64,000 nucleotides of DNA from CAYQDB01 sp964416195 (GCA_964416195.1 CAYQDB010000005.1:105582-169581), one strand, 5' to 3'. Shown: positions 25,892 through 35,322, numbered from the stretch's first letter. Numbers and translations are program-made. The notes: generated by a model from the letters alone, not told the origin.

Positions 25892-28033
25892 ATGAAACAC
25901 GTGACTCTACTCACAGTCACATTGACCGTTGCGATTCTGGCGTTGGCATTGCTGTCCACAGCCGACGTGCCCCAGATGATCAATTACCAGGGACAGCTGA
26001 CGGACAGCGCGGGAGAGTCCGTTGGTGAGGTCTACCTGTACGACAACGTAATTGAAAACAGCTCGGGCAGGGTATCCATCGGTCTGAAGAATGAGTTTCC
26101 CCTGTATGCCTTCACGATTCCACTGGAATTCACCGACAGCAGCACGTTCCCGGTGCTGGACAGTGTCGTCTGGATCGGCCGGCTGGCCTCCCCGGAGATC
26201 CTGGAACACCGCATAATCAACCTATTGGCCGACGGCAACCCCCCGGACACGCTATTGCTGGTGGCTATCTATATGTCCGACACAGCTGTTCTCGCGCCCG
26301 GTGATGGGGAGGTTGCACTACTGTTTTTCACCAGCGATTCAACCGGAATCGCGTTCTGTGATACCACCTTTTATCCGCCGGTCACTTCCTTGAGCTTTGT
26401 GGACTCAAACTCGGTCCTGTACACGCCTGAATTCCTGTCGATCCCGCTGGTCTGTCTCGATATCGAGGAGCGACCGTCTGAGGCCACTATCCTCTTCCCC
26501 CAGGACAGCACCGCCTTTTGCGGCGACTCGGCGGGTATCTGGGGAGGCTATTTCCCTTCGTGGGGAGACACCCTCCCAGACGGCGGCTTCCGGCAGCCGG
26601 ATTCAGCCTCATTCTGGTACTCGTACGACAATATGAACTACTACTGCGTCGGGACAGATTACTCTGGACACGAACTATCTTACCCCTGGTGTGACTCGCT
26701 CGGCGACGGCTGGTCGGTGACGATGAACGCCAACAGCTTTACGGAAGGCTGGGGCTGGCTGCGCATGCTGATGTACGTCGACGATACAACTGTGCTTGGA
26801 GACACGGTTCCTGTCTACTTCTTTCCCGACGCGCCGGAAGTAACTATTCTGTCGCCTGATTTTGAGGAAGGCCTGGGGCCAACCACGGCTGTGTTTCAAG
26901 TAGCGGTTACTCCAGCCAGGTACAATCAAAAGGAGGCTGTGAGGACGGAGGCGGTCTATGACTATGAGAAAGGCGTGCCGAAGATAAATCAGCATGGCGT
27001 TAATCCAACATGGGACGAATTCTACTGCGGACCGACCTCCGTTTACAGTTCTCTTCTCTACTGGGCTATTACCTATGTCCAACACGGCTCCGATGCAATG
27101 ATGCCAATTGTTAGAGATAGAAATGGGAGGCCGATGACTCAGAATCAGTGTATCGAAGAGCTGGCACAGCGAATGAATATACCAGGGCGTGGTCGCAATT
27201 CGAAGCGGGAAATGATTATAGCAACCAATGAGTATCTCTTGGCCCGGGGCCTCAGATGGGAGTTCGTATTCAGAGAAATCGGCGGGCTCATGGACAAGAG
27301 ACCCCCCAAGTTTAAGGACCTTAAGAGGGAGTTGGAGAAAAAGAAAGAGGACGTAATTGGGACGCTTTGGCGGTGGGACGTTGCCAACAACAGGTGGATG
27401 GCACACGCCGTGACTTTCAACTCCCTCAGGAACAAGGCCGACACTGACGGTACACACAACGTTGATTTCATGGACCCCGAGATAGGTGACTATGTGCAGA
27501 CAACCTTGCAGGATCGGCCCGACACACTTTGCGGTTTCGTCCCCTACCGCGGCTTTAACTGGCAACTGGGAAACCTCTTTGTTATCTCACCCAAGAATCC
27601 CATCATGAAAGACCGTCAGGACAGCACTATCCTGTTTCAGCAGTACACCGACGACACGCTTTTCACGCTCGAGATGGATATTTCCGACCAGGCATATGAC
27701 TCGGTATACTTCTTCACCTTTAGAGTAGTGGATACCGTAAGCGGGATTGAGCTTGAGTTCGAGGATTACATCACCTACTACCGGACAACCTGCTGCAACC
27801 ATGATGGCATCCGCGGCAACGCTGACGGCATTATTGGCGTAGGTGGACCAATTGACGTCGCCGATCTGACATACCTGGTAGCTTATCTTTTCAAGAATGG
27901 TCCGGCGCCGCCATGTCTGGAAGAGGGTAATGTTGATGGCATTGTTGGAGTGGGTGGGCCGATTGATGTCGCTGACCTTACATACCTGGTCGCCTACCTT
28001 TTCAAGAGTGGTCCAGCGCCACCGCCATGTTAA
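25892..28033 (+). CDS. Secreted C39-like cysteine protease-domain protein with cohesin-like and dockerin-like parts
   Basis: 713 aa. Signal peptide (LLTVTLTVAILALALLSTAD). Residues about 45-190 form a beta-sandwich sequence (GRVSIGLKNEFPLYAFTIPL, PGDGEVALLFFTSDS) that resembles cohesin-type folds. Residues about 365-570 look like a C39/papain-like fold: Cys379 in YCGPTSVYSSLLYWA, His505 in WMAHAVTFN, and an Asp in VDFMDPEIGDY. Residues about 630-713 are two near-identical dockerin-like repeats (DVADLTYLVAYLFKNG and DVADLTYLVAYLFKSG). Probably extracellular, possibly cleaving or binding peptides. Activity is inference from three residues. Confidence 0.6.
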   Translation: MKHVTLLTVTLTVAILALALLSTADVPQMINYQGQLTDSAGESVGEVYLYDNVIENSSGRVSIGLKNEFPLYAFTIPLEFTDSSTFPVLDSVVWIGRLASPEILEHRIINLLADGNPPDTLLLVAIYMSDTAVLAPGDGEVALLFFTSDSTGIAFCDTTFYPPVTSLSFVDSNSVLYTPEFLSIPLVCLDIEERPSEATILFPQDSTAFCGDSAGIWGGYFPSWGDTLPDGGFRQPDSASFWYSYDNMNYYCVGTDYSGHELSYPWCDSLGDGWSVTMNANSFTEGWGWLRMLMYVDDTTVLGDTVPVYFFPDAPEVTILSPDFEEGLGPTTAVFQVAVTPARYNQKEAVRTEAVYDYEKGVPKINQHGVNPTWDEFYCGPTSVYSSLLYWAITYVQHGSDAMMPIVRDRNGRPMTQNQCIEELAQRMNIPGRGRNSKREMIIATNEYLLARGLRWEFVFREIGGLMDKRPPKFKDLKRELEKKKEDVIGTLWRWDVANNRWMAHAVTFNSLRNKADTDGTHNVDFMDPEIGDYVQTTLQDRPDTLCGFVPYRGFNWQLGNLFVISPKNPIMKDRQDSTILFQQYTDDTLFTLEMDISDQAYDSVYFFTFRVVDTVSGIELEFEDYITYYRTTCCNHDGIRGNADGIIGVGGPIDVADLTYLVAYLFKNGPAPPCLEEGNVDGIVGVGGPIDVADLTYLVAYLFKSGPAPPPC

Positions 28034-28055
28034 TAGTTGTCTATCGTGGTCTTTT

Positions 28056-28086
28056 GTAGGGCAGGTCTCTCCGAGACCTGCCTTAC
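28056..28086. repeat. REP-like palindrome
   Basis: GGCAGGTCTC (28060-28069), TCC, GAGACCTGCC (28073-28082): a perfect 10-bp inverted repeat, flanked by GTAGG and CTTAC. It lies 22 bases after the stop of the C39-like gene, between convergent genes, and has no T-run, so it is a repeat rather than a classic terminator. Confidence 0.75.
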
Positions 28087-28138
28087 TAGCTGACAGGCCA
28101 CTTGTGAGGCGACATTTCCTGATCCAGCGGAACGACAC

Positions 28139-28900
28139 CTACCCCTTCTTGTGAACCACCATCGCTGAGGCCTGAGCAGTAGGAAAGATAATAATCTCTG
28201 CTATCTGAACGTGCGCGGGACGGTCAGCTATCCAGACAACTGCCTCGGCAATGTCGTCGCCTTTTAGAGGCGTATATCCCCGGTAGACACTCTTGGCCTT
28301 TCCCTTATCGCCATAAAATCGCACCTGGGAAAACTCCGTTTCAACTAAGCCGGGATCGACCGTCGAGACCCGTATTGGTGTATCCACCAGGTCAATCCGT
28401 AATCCCCGGGTCAGGGCATCGACAGCATGCTTGGTGGCGCAGTAGACATTACCGCCCGGGTAGACCTCGTGTCCCGCAATTGAGCCGATATTGATGATAT
28501 GCCCCCGGCCCCGATCAACCATCCCGGGAATAACCGCCCGGCTGACGTAGAGGAGCCCTTTGATGTTGGTGTCGATCATTTCCTCCCAGCCATCGATCTT
28601 CCCTTCGTGTAACTTGTCCAGTCCTCTACTCAGACCGGCGTTGTTTACCAACAGATCGATAGTCTTCCACTCCGGCGGCAGGCTTTCGACGGTCTTCTCA
28701 ACCGCTCGCCGGTCTCGAACATCAAGACATAGTAGGTGGGTCTTGGTGGATAATTCAGCCGCCAGCCTCTCAAGTCTTTCCAGCCGCCGCGCGGCAAGAA
28801 TCAGTCGAGCGCCATGCTCAGCGAGTTTGCGGGCACAGGCAGCGCCAATTCCCGATGAGGCGCCGGTAATCAACGCTATCTTGTTATCCAGATTAGACAT
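28139..28900 (-). CDS. SDR family NAD(P)-dependent oxidoreductase
   Basis: 253 aa from ATG 28900, which follows GAGGAGG. Classical short-chain dehydrogenase: TGASSGIGAACARKLAEHGA for cofactor binding, with Arg-rich RRLERLERL after strand 2 suggesting NADP; LLVNNAG; catalytic Ser in INIGSIAG, and YCATKHA with Tyr and Lys. It is closest in layout to YdfG-type 3-hydroxy acid or serine dehydrogenases (EWKTIDLLVNNAGLSRGLD). Convergent with the C39-like gene; no operon partner. Confidence 0.9.
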   Translation of the reverse strand: MSNLDNKIALITGASSGIGAACARKLAEHGARLILAARRLERLERLAAELSTKTHLLCLDVRDRRAVEKTVESLPPEWKTIDLLVNNAGLSRGLDKLHEGKIDGWEEMIDTNIKGLLYVSRAVIPGMVDRGRGHIINIGSIAGHEVYPGGNVYCATKHAVDALTRGLRIDLVDTPIRVSTVDPGLVETEFSQVRFYGDKGKAKSVYRGYTPLKGDDIAEAVVWIADRPAHVQIAEIIIFPTAQASAMVVHKKG

Positions 28901-29279
28901 ATTATCCTCCTCGCTTTTCAGGTCGGAATGTAACCTTTTTGACATGGTCAGTCAATCGGCTAAGGAGGCGTTCTGATTCCACCTGTCCTAACCAAGTATC
29001 GAGTCAGGCGAACTAAGTATGGGATTGTTACTATAGTTTTTGAACTCCGGTCATGATTGAGTCCCTCCGGTAAGAATCTAGGGTGCGCTAACACTCGGCC
29101 CTACATACAGTTAGATAGCGCACTTTTCTCCACTACGAGGCTAACCGCTGGCACACTATGTGCAATCTCAACCTCTGGAGAAAAAGCTAAACTCTTTCCG
29201 AGCTCTACCCGATAGAACCATTGTGACCTGAGCGCCATATCCTTCGGGTCGGCGGAAAGACTACCTGGAGGAAAACGCG

Positions 29280-29426
29280 ATGGCCGCAACCAGGAAGAAG
29301 CGTGCCAGGATTGGACTGCCAAGGAAAACTTACTGGCACCTTTACAGTTTGCAGAACCTACAGTCCGAAAAGCTGGTACAGGTGGTGGACAAGGTGCTGA
29401 GACGTGAGTACATCCTTATCAAGTGA
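29280..29426 (+). CDS. Small basic hypothetical protein (48 aa)
   Basis: An ATG at 29280 stands eight bases after a perfect GGAGG (29267-29271) and opens 48 codons ending in TGA. The N-terminus is strongly basic (MAATRKKRARIGLPRKTYWH), followed by a helical stretch (LQSEKLVQVVDKVLRREYIL). Size and charge recall small nucleic-acid-binding proteins such as ribbon-helix-helix proteins, but no family is recognised. It is the only candidate gene in the 28901-29546 interval. Confidence 0.45.
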   Translation: MAATRKKRARIGLPRKTYWHLYSLQNLQSEKLVQVVDKVLRREYILIK

Positions 29427-29443
29427 TTTTCGGCAACTTTTTC

Positions 29444-29472
29444 TTGACAGCAGGGAATTGAGCTGATACTTT
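29444..29472 (+). promoter_or_regulatory. Possible promoter of the M23 peptidase gene
   Basis: TTGACA (29444-29449), 17 bases, TACTTT (29467-29472), about 75 bases before ATG 29547. The -10 is poor but of the same TACNTT type as at 1618 and 3780. Confidence 0.35.
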
Positions 29473-29546
29473 CGCGGCTTAATTCTATTAGTAGTAATAA
29501 TTGCTGCTTTTTGTGGATTTGGACGTACTTTTCGAGATACTGAGGA

Positions 29547-30449
29547 ATGTGGAAAAATAAACTCACCTTAATGCTGATCCCCAGCGCTACAGGGATTCCA
29601 AGGCAATTGAGAGTCCCTGCAGGTGTTATCTATCTTATTGTCAGCGTGGCCATCCTGCTGATCTTTGCCAGCTTCTTCTTCTCGGCCCAGTTTTTGACCG
29701 ACAAAGTCACCGACAAAGAACTACAACAACTCCGCACAGAGAACCTTCAGCTCAAAGACCGCTACGAGGAGATGCGCTGGCATCTGGCTGAAGTTGAAGA
29801 CCGCTATAGCGAGCTTGTCAAAAAGGAAGTGTATCTCCGCTCGATATTCGACCTCCCGGAGATTGACCCCCAGCAACGCCAACTGGGTGTCGGCGGGCCG
29901 GTTCCCCCGGCGATGGCGTCAATATCGGAGACAGAGAAAACAGCAGTGGTCACTGAGGCCGAAGTCGATCGGCTACTGAAGCTGTCCGAATTTGAGATTG
30001 AGAAGTATGCAGAGGTCGAGTCCACTCTTGTCGATGTCAAGGACCGCCTCAACCATACCCCCTCCATCTGGCCTGCTAAAGGGTGGGTATCTCGCGGTTA
30101 CGGAATGAAGTATGATCCCTTCACCGGCTACAAGCGAATGCATCGCGGCCTTGATATTGCCAATCACCGAGGAACTCCAATTATCGCCACTGCTGACGGG
30201 CGAGTCACCAGGGTTGGCACAAGCGGCGGCCTTGGAAAAATAATCGTGCTTGATCATGGCTATGGCTTCCGTACCCGCTACGGCCACCTGTCTGAAATCA
30301 AGGTCAAACGGGGCCAGATCGTCAAGCGAGGAGAAGTGATTGCACTCATGGGATCGACAGGCTGGTCTACCGGCCCGCATCTGCATTACGAGATCATCCA
30401 GAACGGCAAGACCTACAATCCGATGAAATACATCCTCAACGAGATGTGA
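29547..30449 (+). CDS. M23 family peptidoglycan metallopeptidase
   Basis: 300 aa. One membrane anchor (residues about 26-48), a coiled-coil region (about 55-100, KELQQLRTENLQLKDRYEEM), then a LytM/M23 domain (about 180-295). Zinc and catalytic residues are intact: His199 and Asp203 (HRGLDIA), His247 (YGHLSE), His278 and His280 (GPHLHYEI). It should cut peptide cross-links of peptidoglycan from the outer face of the inner membrane, unless it acts as an amidase activator as degenerate homologues do. A terminator follows. Confidence 0.92.
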   Translation: MWKNKLTLMLIPSATGIPRQLRVPAGVIYLIVSVAILLIFASFFFSAQFLTDKVTDKELQQLRTENLQLKDRYEEMRWHLAEVEDRYSELVKKEVYLRSIFDLPEIDPQQRQLGVGGPVPPAMASISETEKTAVVTEAEVDRLLKLSEFEIEKYAEVESTLVDVKDRLNHTPSIWPAKGWVSRGYGMKYDPFTGYKRMHRGLDIANHRGTPIIATADGRVTRVGTSGGLGKIIVLDHGYGFRTRYGHLSEIKVKRGQIVKRGEVIALMGSTGWSTGPHLHYEIIQNGKTYNPMKYILNEM

Positions 30450-30475
30450 GGATAACAGCGCCCTTGGGAAGTAGA

Positions 30476-30501
30476 CCGCCGTGAACTTCGGCGGCTTTTT
30501 T
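30476..30501 (+). terminator. Rho-independent terminator after the M23 gene
   Basis: CCGCCG (30476-30481), loop TGAACTT, CGGCGG (30489-30494), C, then six Ts (30496-30501). Confidence 0.85.
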
Positions 30502-30789
30502 GTTGGAAGTACGGGCTGAACGCGGGTGGAGTCCAGCTCCTCACGCATCATGGAAATGTAATAATAGCAACATGTGACGTAGTCTGACCGGTAACACCTG
30601 CCATATCACTTATTCGTACCTGAAGCATCAGCCGCTAGTGAACGATATACTACCTATGGGCTGGATGCCCGGATGTTTTGATCAACACCTGAATCAGCAT
30701 ATTGGGGCTGGTTTGCTTATGTTGACATTCCACAGGAATTGATCGATGTTGTCGACGAGGCTGAAGGCGCGAGGGATTGATAACTGGTT

Positions 30790-31374
30790 ATGGTGAAGCT
30801 GATAATCAAAAGGCTCCTTTTCCTGCTGGGTCTTATTCTGACTTTTCCGCTGATACTGGTAACCTGGACAGAGGGCCTGGTTGTTCGCCGTCGCTCGGAA
30901 AGGGTATTTGGTTGGTGCAAGGAGACTCTCTCGCTGTTTCCCACTATTCTCGGAGAGTATATGCGGCTGGCTTACTACAGGGCGGTCTGTACCGGGATTT
31001 CACTAAACGCCTCCTTTTTGTTTGGCAGCATGCTGTCCCGTCGGGACACAATTGTGCAATCCGGCACTGTGATCGGAGCCTACAGCATCATCGGCCATGC
31101 CGATATCGGCGGGAATGTCCTTTTCGGGGCGCGCGTCTCGCTGCTGTCAGGTAAATACCAACACGGACACCCCAACGAACGAGCCAAGAAAGAGGAAGGT
31201 GTCGGCGAATTCCAATTGATCAAGATCGGTGACAACTCCTGGATTGGTCAGGACTCGGTAATAATGGCCAACATTGGAGAAAACTGCACTGTCGGCGCGG
31301 GAAGCGTCGTGTATAGGGATGTACCAGACAATACGACCGTTATGGGCAATCCGGCCAGAAAGGTGAATCTATGA
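30790..31374 (+). CDS. Hexapeptide-repeat acyltransferase
   Basis: 194 aa. One N-terminal hydrophobic segment (IIKRLLFLLGLILTFPLILV), then a left-handed beta-helix acyltransferase domain with hexapeptide periodicity (VQSGTVIGAYSIIGHADIGG, IGDNSWIGQDSVIMANIGE) ending in NTTVMGNPARKV, the usual end of the WbbJ/LacA type. It likely O-acetylates a sugar of the polysaccharide made by this locus. It is the first gene of the locus; an SGNH hydrolase follows after 42 bases, a pairing typical of sugar acetylation and deacetylation. Confidence 0.85.
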   Translation: MVKLIIKRLLFLLGLILTFPLILVTWTEGLVVRRRSERVFGWCKETLSLFPTILGEYMRLAYYRAVCTGISLNASFLFGSMLSRRDTIVQSGTVIGAYSIIGHADIGGNVLFGARVSLLSGKYQHGHPNERAKKEEGVGEFQLIKIGDNSWIGQDSVIMANIGENCTVGAGSVVYRDVPDNTTVMGNPARKVNL

Positions 31375-31416
31375 TTCGCTTGCTCAGGTCGGGCGGTCGA
31401 GGAAGGAGAAAGGGGC

Positions 31417-32175
31417 ATGCATAACTTCTGGAAACTCGTCTTGATTGGGTCGATTCTTGTAAACCTCTTGGCAATATGGGGATTTTTCCACTACATCAGG
31501 TACGGCGGTTCGCCGCTGGGGGAACTGAAGCGCCGGCTTACCGGGGCTTCTAATCAGAGTGTCCCCAAACTATCATACGCGGATGAAAACAAACAGATAC
31601 TGGGTGAAATCGCGCAGGGCAAGTCTGATCCCCTGCGGGTGGTCTTCATGGGTGCGTCTATTACAAATCGATGGGACCTGAAGAAGGACTTCCCAAAGGT
31701 ACACATGGTCAACCGGGGTGTTGGCGGGCAGCTCGTTCCGGCCATGCTTTCCAGGTTCAAGCGAGATGCAATCGACTTGAAACCAAAGGCGGTCGTAATC
31801 AAGTTCTGCTCTATCAATATCAGACCGAACCTGCCCTTATCGGTGCTGGAAGACGGCATGACCATGATGACCCAACTGGCCCAGGCCAATAATATTGTGC
31901 CAATCATGTCGACGATAATCCCGGCTGCCAAGCCGGAGGCCCACATCGGCAACTTCAGCATCGCGGATACCCTGACGGCATTTAACAACTGGATACGCCA
32001 ATTTGCAGCGGAGAATAACCTACCCGTGATTGACTTCGCCGCAGCCATTCAGGATGACAAGGGGTTCTTGCCTCGCGATTGCTCCGTCGACCCTGTCCAC
32101 GTCAATGAGAAAGGCTACCGGATACTGGCCGAGGCCGCACGTCCGGTCATATATAAAGTGACAGGAGTTCAGTAA
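31417..32175 (+). CDS. SGNH/GDSL-family hydrolase, membrane-anchored
   Basis: 252 aa. One N-terminal membrane segment, then an SGNH domain: nucleophile Ser81 in VVFMGASITNRWDL, Gly in NRGVGGQ, Asn in FCSINI, and Asp225/His228 in DPVHVNEKGY, so the catalytic set looks complete. Probably an esterase acting on acetylated polysaccharide or a related envelope substrate. GGAGAAAGGGG precedes ATG 31417. A same-length paralogue lacking the Asp lies at 43908-44666. Confidence 0.85.
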   Translation: MHNFWKLVLIGSILVNLLAIWGFFHYIRYGGSPLGELKRRLTGASNQSVPKLSYADENKQILGEIAQGKSDPLRVVFMGASITNRWDLKKDFPKVHMVNRGVGGQLVPAMLSRFKRDAIDLKPKAVVIKFCSINIRPNLPLSVLEDGMTMMTQLAQANNIVPIMSTIIPAAKPEAHIGNFSIADTLTAFNNWIRQFAAENNLPVIDFAAAIQDDKGFLPRDCSVDPVHVNEKGYRILAEAARPVIYKVTGVQ

Positions 32176-32219
32176 ACCTCTCATCCGGCCATTATTAAAA
32201 GTAGTTCTATAAACAAGCC

Positions 32220-33728
32220 ATGCACGATCCTAAGAAGCTCCTCCTGAAGAATATCTTCTCCAACTGGGCTCTGATGATTATCGGGGCGATTATCGCCTTT
32301 TTCATGAGTCCTTTCCTGGTCCATACCCTGGGCAAAGATCAATATGGAGTCTGGGCATTGATTTTCTCCGTTATCGCGTACATGAGTTTCTTCGATGTCG
32401 GCATGAAACAGAGCCTCGCCCGTTACCTTTCCAAGCACTATGCCACCCAGGACTACGAGGGGCTCAACGGGATTATGAACTCCAGCAACCTGATCTATAC
32501 TATAACCGGCACGCTGGTCATTGTGGGGACACTGGTTGTCACCTACGTTTTTCTTGACGCCTTCAACGTCACGTCAGAGTTGAAGCCGGTAATGCGCACG
32601 GCCCTGATCATTATTGGGTTTAATGAAGCAGTCTCCTTCTTTTTTATGACGGGTACCGCGATCGGACCATTCCACCGGTATGACATTTCCAACGCTATCG
32701 AGATAACGGCCTCAATTATCAGCGCCCTCATCGTTGTATATTTCTTGAAAAAGGGACACGGGCTGATCACGCTGGCCGTTATCACCATCGTGATAAACAT
32801 CGTCAAGTCAGTAATACGCCGTGTCGTACAACAACGCCTGGTTCCTCAAATCCATTGGCGCCTGAAATATATCAACCGGGAACACATCCGACAGCTACTG
32901 GGATATGGAGTTGTCAGCTTTCTCATTGTCATCTCGTGGATGGTCATCTTTAACATCGACAACATCGTTGTCGGGATATTCCTGACCACGACAGCAGTGA
33001 CGTTTTACAGCATTGCCGGGCAGATGATTACCTATCTGCGCACGATCATTAGCGGCATCAGCATACCGCTCGTGCCCGCTATCAGCCACCTTGACGCCAC
33101 CAGCGACACGAGTGAAATTGCAATCCTGTACGGCAAGATGTCAAAATACCTGTACTACCTCAGCGGCTGCATCTGCGTCGGTCTGTACTTCTTCGCGGGC
33201 AAGTTTATTTATTTATGGATGGGGCCGGAATTCACCGATACTGTCGCGATCCTGTACATTTTGGCCATCCCAGTCTGCATTTATCTACCACAGGTAACCG
33301 CCAACTCAGTCTTGCTGGGGATTGGCAAGCACTTGCCACTTTTCTATGTCTTGGCGGCAGAAGCGGTCAGTAACGTGGCCTTGAGCCTGATCCTAGTAAG
33401 GCCCTTGGGGATATATGGAGTTGCACTGGGAACAGCCATTCCCCAATTCGTCATATATATCTTTGTGTATCCCTATGTATTCCACCGGATCATCAAAGCC
33501 AGCCTGAAAACATTCTACTTTACCAGTGTAAAAATGCTTATCACCAGCGCTCTGTTTGCGCTGCCAATTTCAGCGCTAATGAAATATGCCAACCAGCTTC
33601 CCGGATGGGCCGGCTTATTTACCGATATAGCTATCGTAGGGGCGTTCGCCCTGGCCGGATTCTGGTGGAAAGTTCTCGACCCTGAGGACAGAGTGAGATT
33701 GCTGGCCAAACTGAAAAGAAAAAACTGA
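32220..33728 (+). CDS. Wzx-type oligosaccharide flippase
   Basis: 502 aa with 12-14 hydrophobic segments. The N-terminus (LLLKNIFSNWALMIIGAIIAFFMSPFLVHTLGKDQYGVWAL) is characteristic of the polysaccharide-biosynthesis/MATE-like flippases that move undecaprenyl-linked repeat units across the inner membrane. It sits between the SGNH hydrolase and the first PaaK-like gene and should work with the polymerase at 35393-36889. Confidence 0.9.
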   Translation: MHDPKKLLLKNIFSNWALMIIGAIIAFFMSPFLVHTLGKDQYGVWALIFSVIAYMSFFDVGMKQSLARYLSKHYATQDYEGLNGIMNSSNLIYTITGTLVIVGTLVVTYVFLDAFNVTSELKPVMRTALIIIGFNEAVSFFFMTGTAIGPFHRYDISNAIEITASIISALIVVYFLKKGHGLITLAVITIVINIVKSVIRRVVQQRLVPQIHWRLKYINREHIRQLLGYGVVSFLIVISWMVIFNIDNIVVGIFLTTTAVTFYSIAGQMITYLRTIISGISIPLVPAISHLDATSDTSEIAILYGKMSKYLYYLSGCICVGLYFFAGKFIYLWMGPEFTDTVAILYILAIPVCIYLPQVTANSVLLGIGKHLPLFYVLAAEAVSNVALSLILVRPLGIYGVALGTAIPQFVIYIFVYPYVFHRIIKASLKTFYFTSVKMLITSALFALPISALMKYANQLPGWAGLFTDIAIVGAFALAGFWWKVLDPEDRVRLLAKLKRKN

Positions 33729-33746
33729 TGGATATGTTCCACTTCG

Positions 33747-35111
33747 ATGGTGAGATTGGTAAGATGGGTTATGTCGCTATATAACCACCTGTACAAGGCC
33801 GTCTTCTGGTTGAAAGATCAAAAGGACGGCACCGGGATATATTCGCGCCTGGCGCAGCTCAAGCGTGAGCAGTTTCTAACGCACGACAAAATCGTCGACC
33901 TGCAGAATACCCGACTAAGAGAGCTACTCAAACAGGCCCAAGATCACAGCTCCTATTACCGGGACCTGTTCCGAAAACACAATGTCGAAATAACCAGGGA
34001 TTTTGATACTACCCATCTGTCCCGCCTTCCCCTCCTGACACGCGAAAACCTGCAAAACGACCGGGAGAGGATTCTGTGCGACAATGCGCAAAACCACTTT
34101 CTCAACGCATCAGGCGGCTCCATAGGTCATCCAGTCAACTTCTATCAGGACGACAGGTACCGCCTCCATGGTCAGGTCAGCAACCTGTTATTCCTAAGCT
34201 GGATGGGCATACATCCGGGCGACCGCACGGCTGTCTTCTGGGGGGCGCTTCGGGAGTTTCAAGATTTATCACGATATGACAGATTTATGTTAAAGCTCAA
34301 CCGGGTTAAACAGCTCAACTCCTTCGCCATGTCCGAGCCGTTGATTGAAAAATTCTTAGATGGGATCAACAAGGTTAAACCCAAGTATGTATATGGATAT
34401 GCCTCTTCGCTTCACTTGGTAGCGCGACACATTAATCTAACCAAGTCATTGAGTTTCACCCCCACAGCCGTCCATTCCTCGGCGGAGATGCTGTATGACT
34501 TTCAGCGTGAAGAAATCGAGCAGGCCTTCGGCACCAAAGTGTATAATTTTTACGGGAGCCGCGAAGTGAATAATATCGCCGCTGAATGTCCCGCTCATGA
34601 GGGTCTACATGTTTTTGCCTCGGGCCGGATAGTTGAAATTGTTGACGACGATGGCCAACCTGTTCCGGACGGGACGGTGGGTAATGTCGCCGTAACTGAT
34701 CTGGCAAATTACGCCTTCCCTTTCGTTCGGTACTTGATTGGCGACATGGCTGTCAAGAAGGCTGCACCCTGTTCTTGCGGAAGAGGTTACCCGCTTCTTG
34801 AACAAATCAAGGGACGATCAAGCGACATGATCGTGGTCAACGGCAAATACATACACGGTGCCTTCTTCACTCTTTTGTTCCATGGCAAACCGGAGATAAC
34901 CCAGTTCCAACTTATCCAAGAGGACGACCAAACTCTCCGGCTACTTTTAGTCTCCAAAGAGAAAGAGCCCGAGGTAGAAGGTATTCTGTCGGAAATTCGA
35001 CGGATGACAGGAGCTAATGTAAGAATAGACATCGAATTAACCGATTACATTCCCCCTACTCCTTCCGGCAAGCACCGCTTTACCATATCTCGGCTCAGGG
35101 AGGCCAGGTGA
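33747..35111 (+). CDS. PaaK/CapK-type adenylate-forming enzyme
   Basis: 454 aa. Similar to phenylacetate-CoA ligase and to CapK of capsule clusters. Nucleotide-binding loop SGGSIGHPVNFYQDD (about residue 125), YGSREVNNIAAEC (A5 type, about 270), then YLIGDMAV and CSCGRGYPLLEQIKGRSSD with paired Cys (about 330-360), and PSGKHRFTIS at the end with the catalytic Lys. It presumably activates an acid for attachment to a glycan; the substrate is unknown. ATG 33747 or 33771 may be the start. A second copy lies at 36964-38388. Confidence 0.82.
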   Translation: MVRLVRWVMSLYNHLYKAVFWLKDQKDGTGIYSRLAQLKREQFLTHDKIVDLQNTRLRELLKQAQDHSSYYRDLFRKHNVEITRDFDTTHLSRLPLLTRENLQNDRERILCDNAQNHFLNASGGSIGHPVNFYQDDRYRLHGQVSNLLFLSWMGIHPGDRTAVFWGALREFQDLSRYDRFMLKLNRVKQLNSFAMSEPLIEKFLDGINKVKPKYVYGYASSLHLVARHINLTKSLSFTPTAVHSSAEMLYDFQREEIEQAFGTKVYNFYGSREVNNIAAECPAHEGLHVFASGRIVEIVDDDGQPVPDGTVGNVAVTDLANYAFPFVRYLIGDMAVKKAAPCSCGRGYPLLEQIKGRSSDMIVVNGKYIHGAFFTLLFHGKPEITQFQLIQEDDQTLRLLLVSKEKEPEVEGILSEIRRMTGANVRIDIELTDYIPPTPSGKHRFTISRLREAR

Positions 35112-35266
35112 AGAATTGCGTTGCCTTTTCAGAGAAAATGCAATGATTGTTTTATACGGGGATGTATAACAGGTGATCAAGTACAAACGGCAAATGAAGT
35201 ATAGCAGCAAATACGTGAGGGGCAGATGTACAGAGCCTGTCTTGGAATGTGACCATTTGGCTTCAT

Positions 35267-35322
35267 GTAGGGTGGGAGCTTTTCTCCCACCATTTGACGG
35301 CGGACGTAAAGCCCGCCGCTAC
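35267..35322. repeat. Two-hairpin REP-like element
   Basis: GTAG at 35267 and CTAC at 35319-35322 enclose two hairpins: GGTGGGAG-CTTTT-CTCCCACC (35271-35291, perfect) and CGGCGG...CCGCCG (35298-35318, 9-base loop). Same plan as the element at 50899-50967. The rest of 35112-35392 shows no supported gene. Confidence 0.65.

Noticed and set aside
25662..25895. 77-codon frame before the C39-like gene
   Set aside because: No ribosome site or family; overlaps the next start region.
26675..27565. 296-codon antisense frame within the C39-like gene
   Set aside because: Composition is that of a reverse-complement shadow; no ribosome site or motif.
30595..30780. 61-codon reading with one TGA (30679-30681) before the acyltransferase, protein-like at the end (AYVDIPQELIDVV)
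   Set aside because: Too short, no start or ribosome site and no family; could be a gene remnant but chance is as likely.
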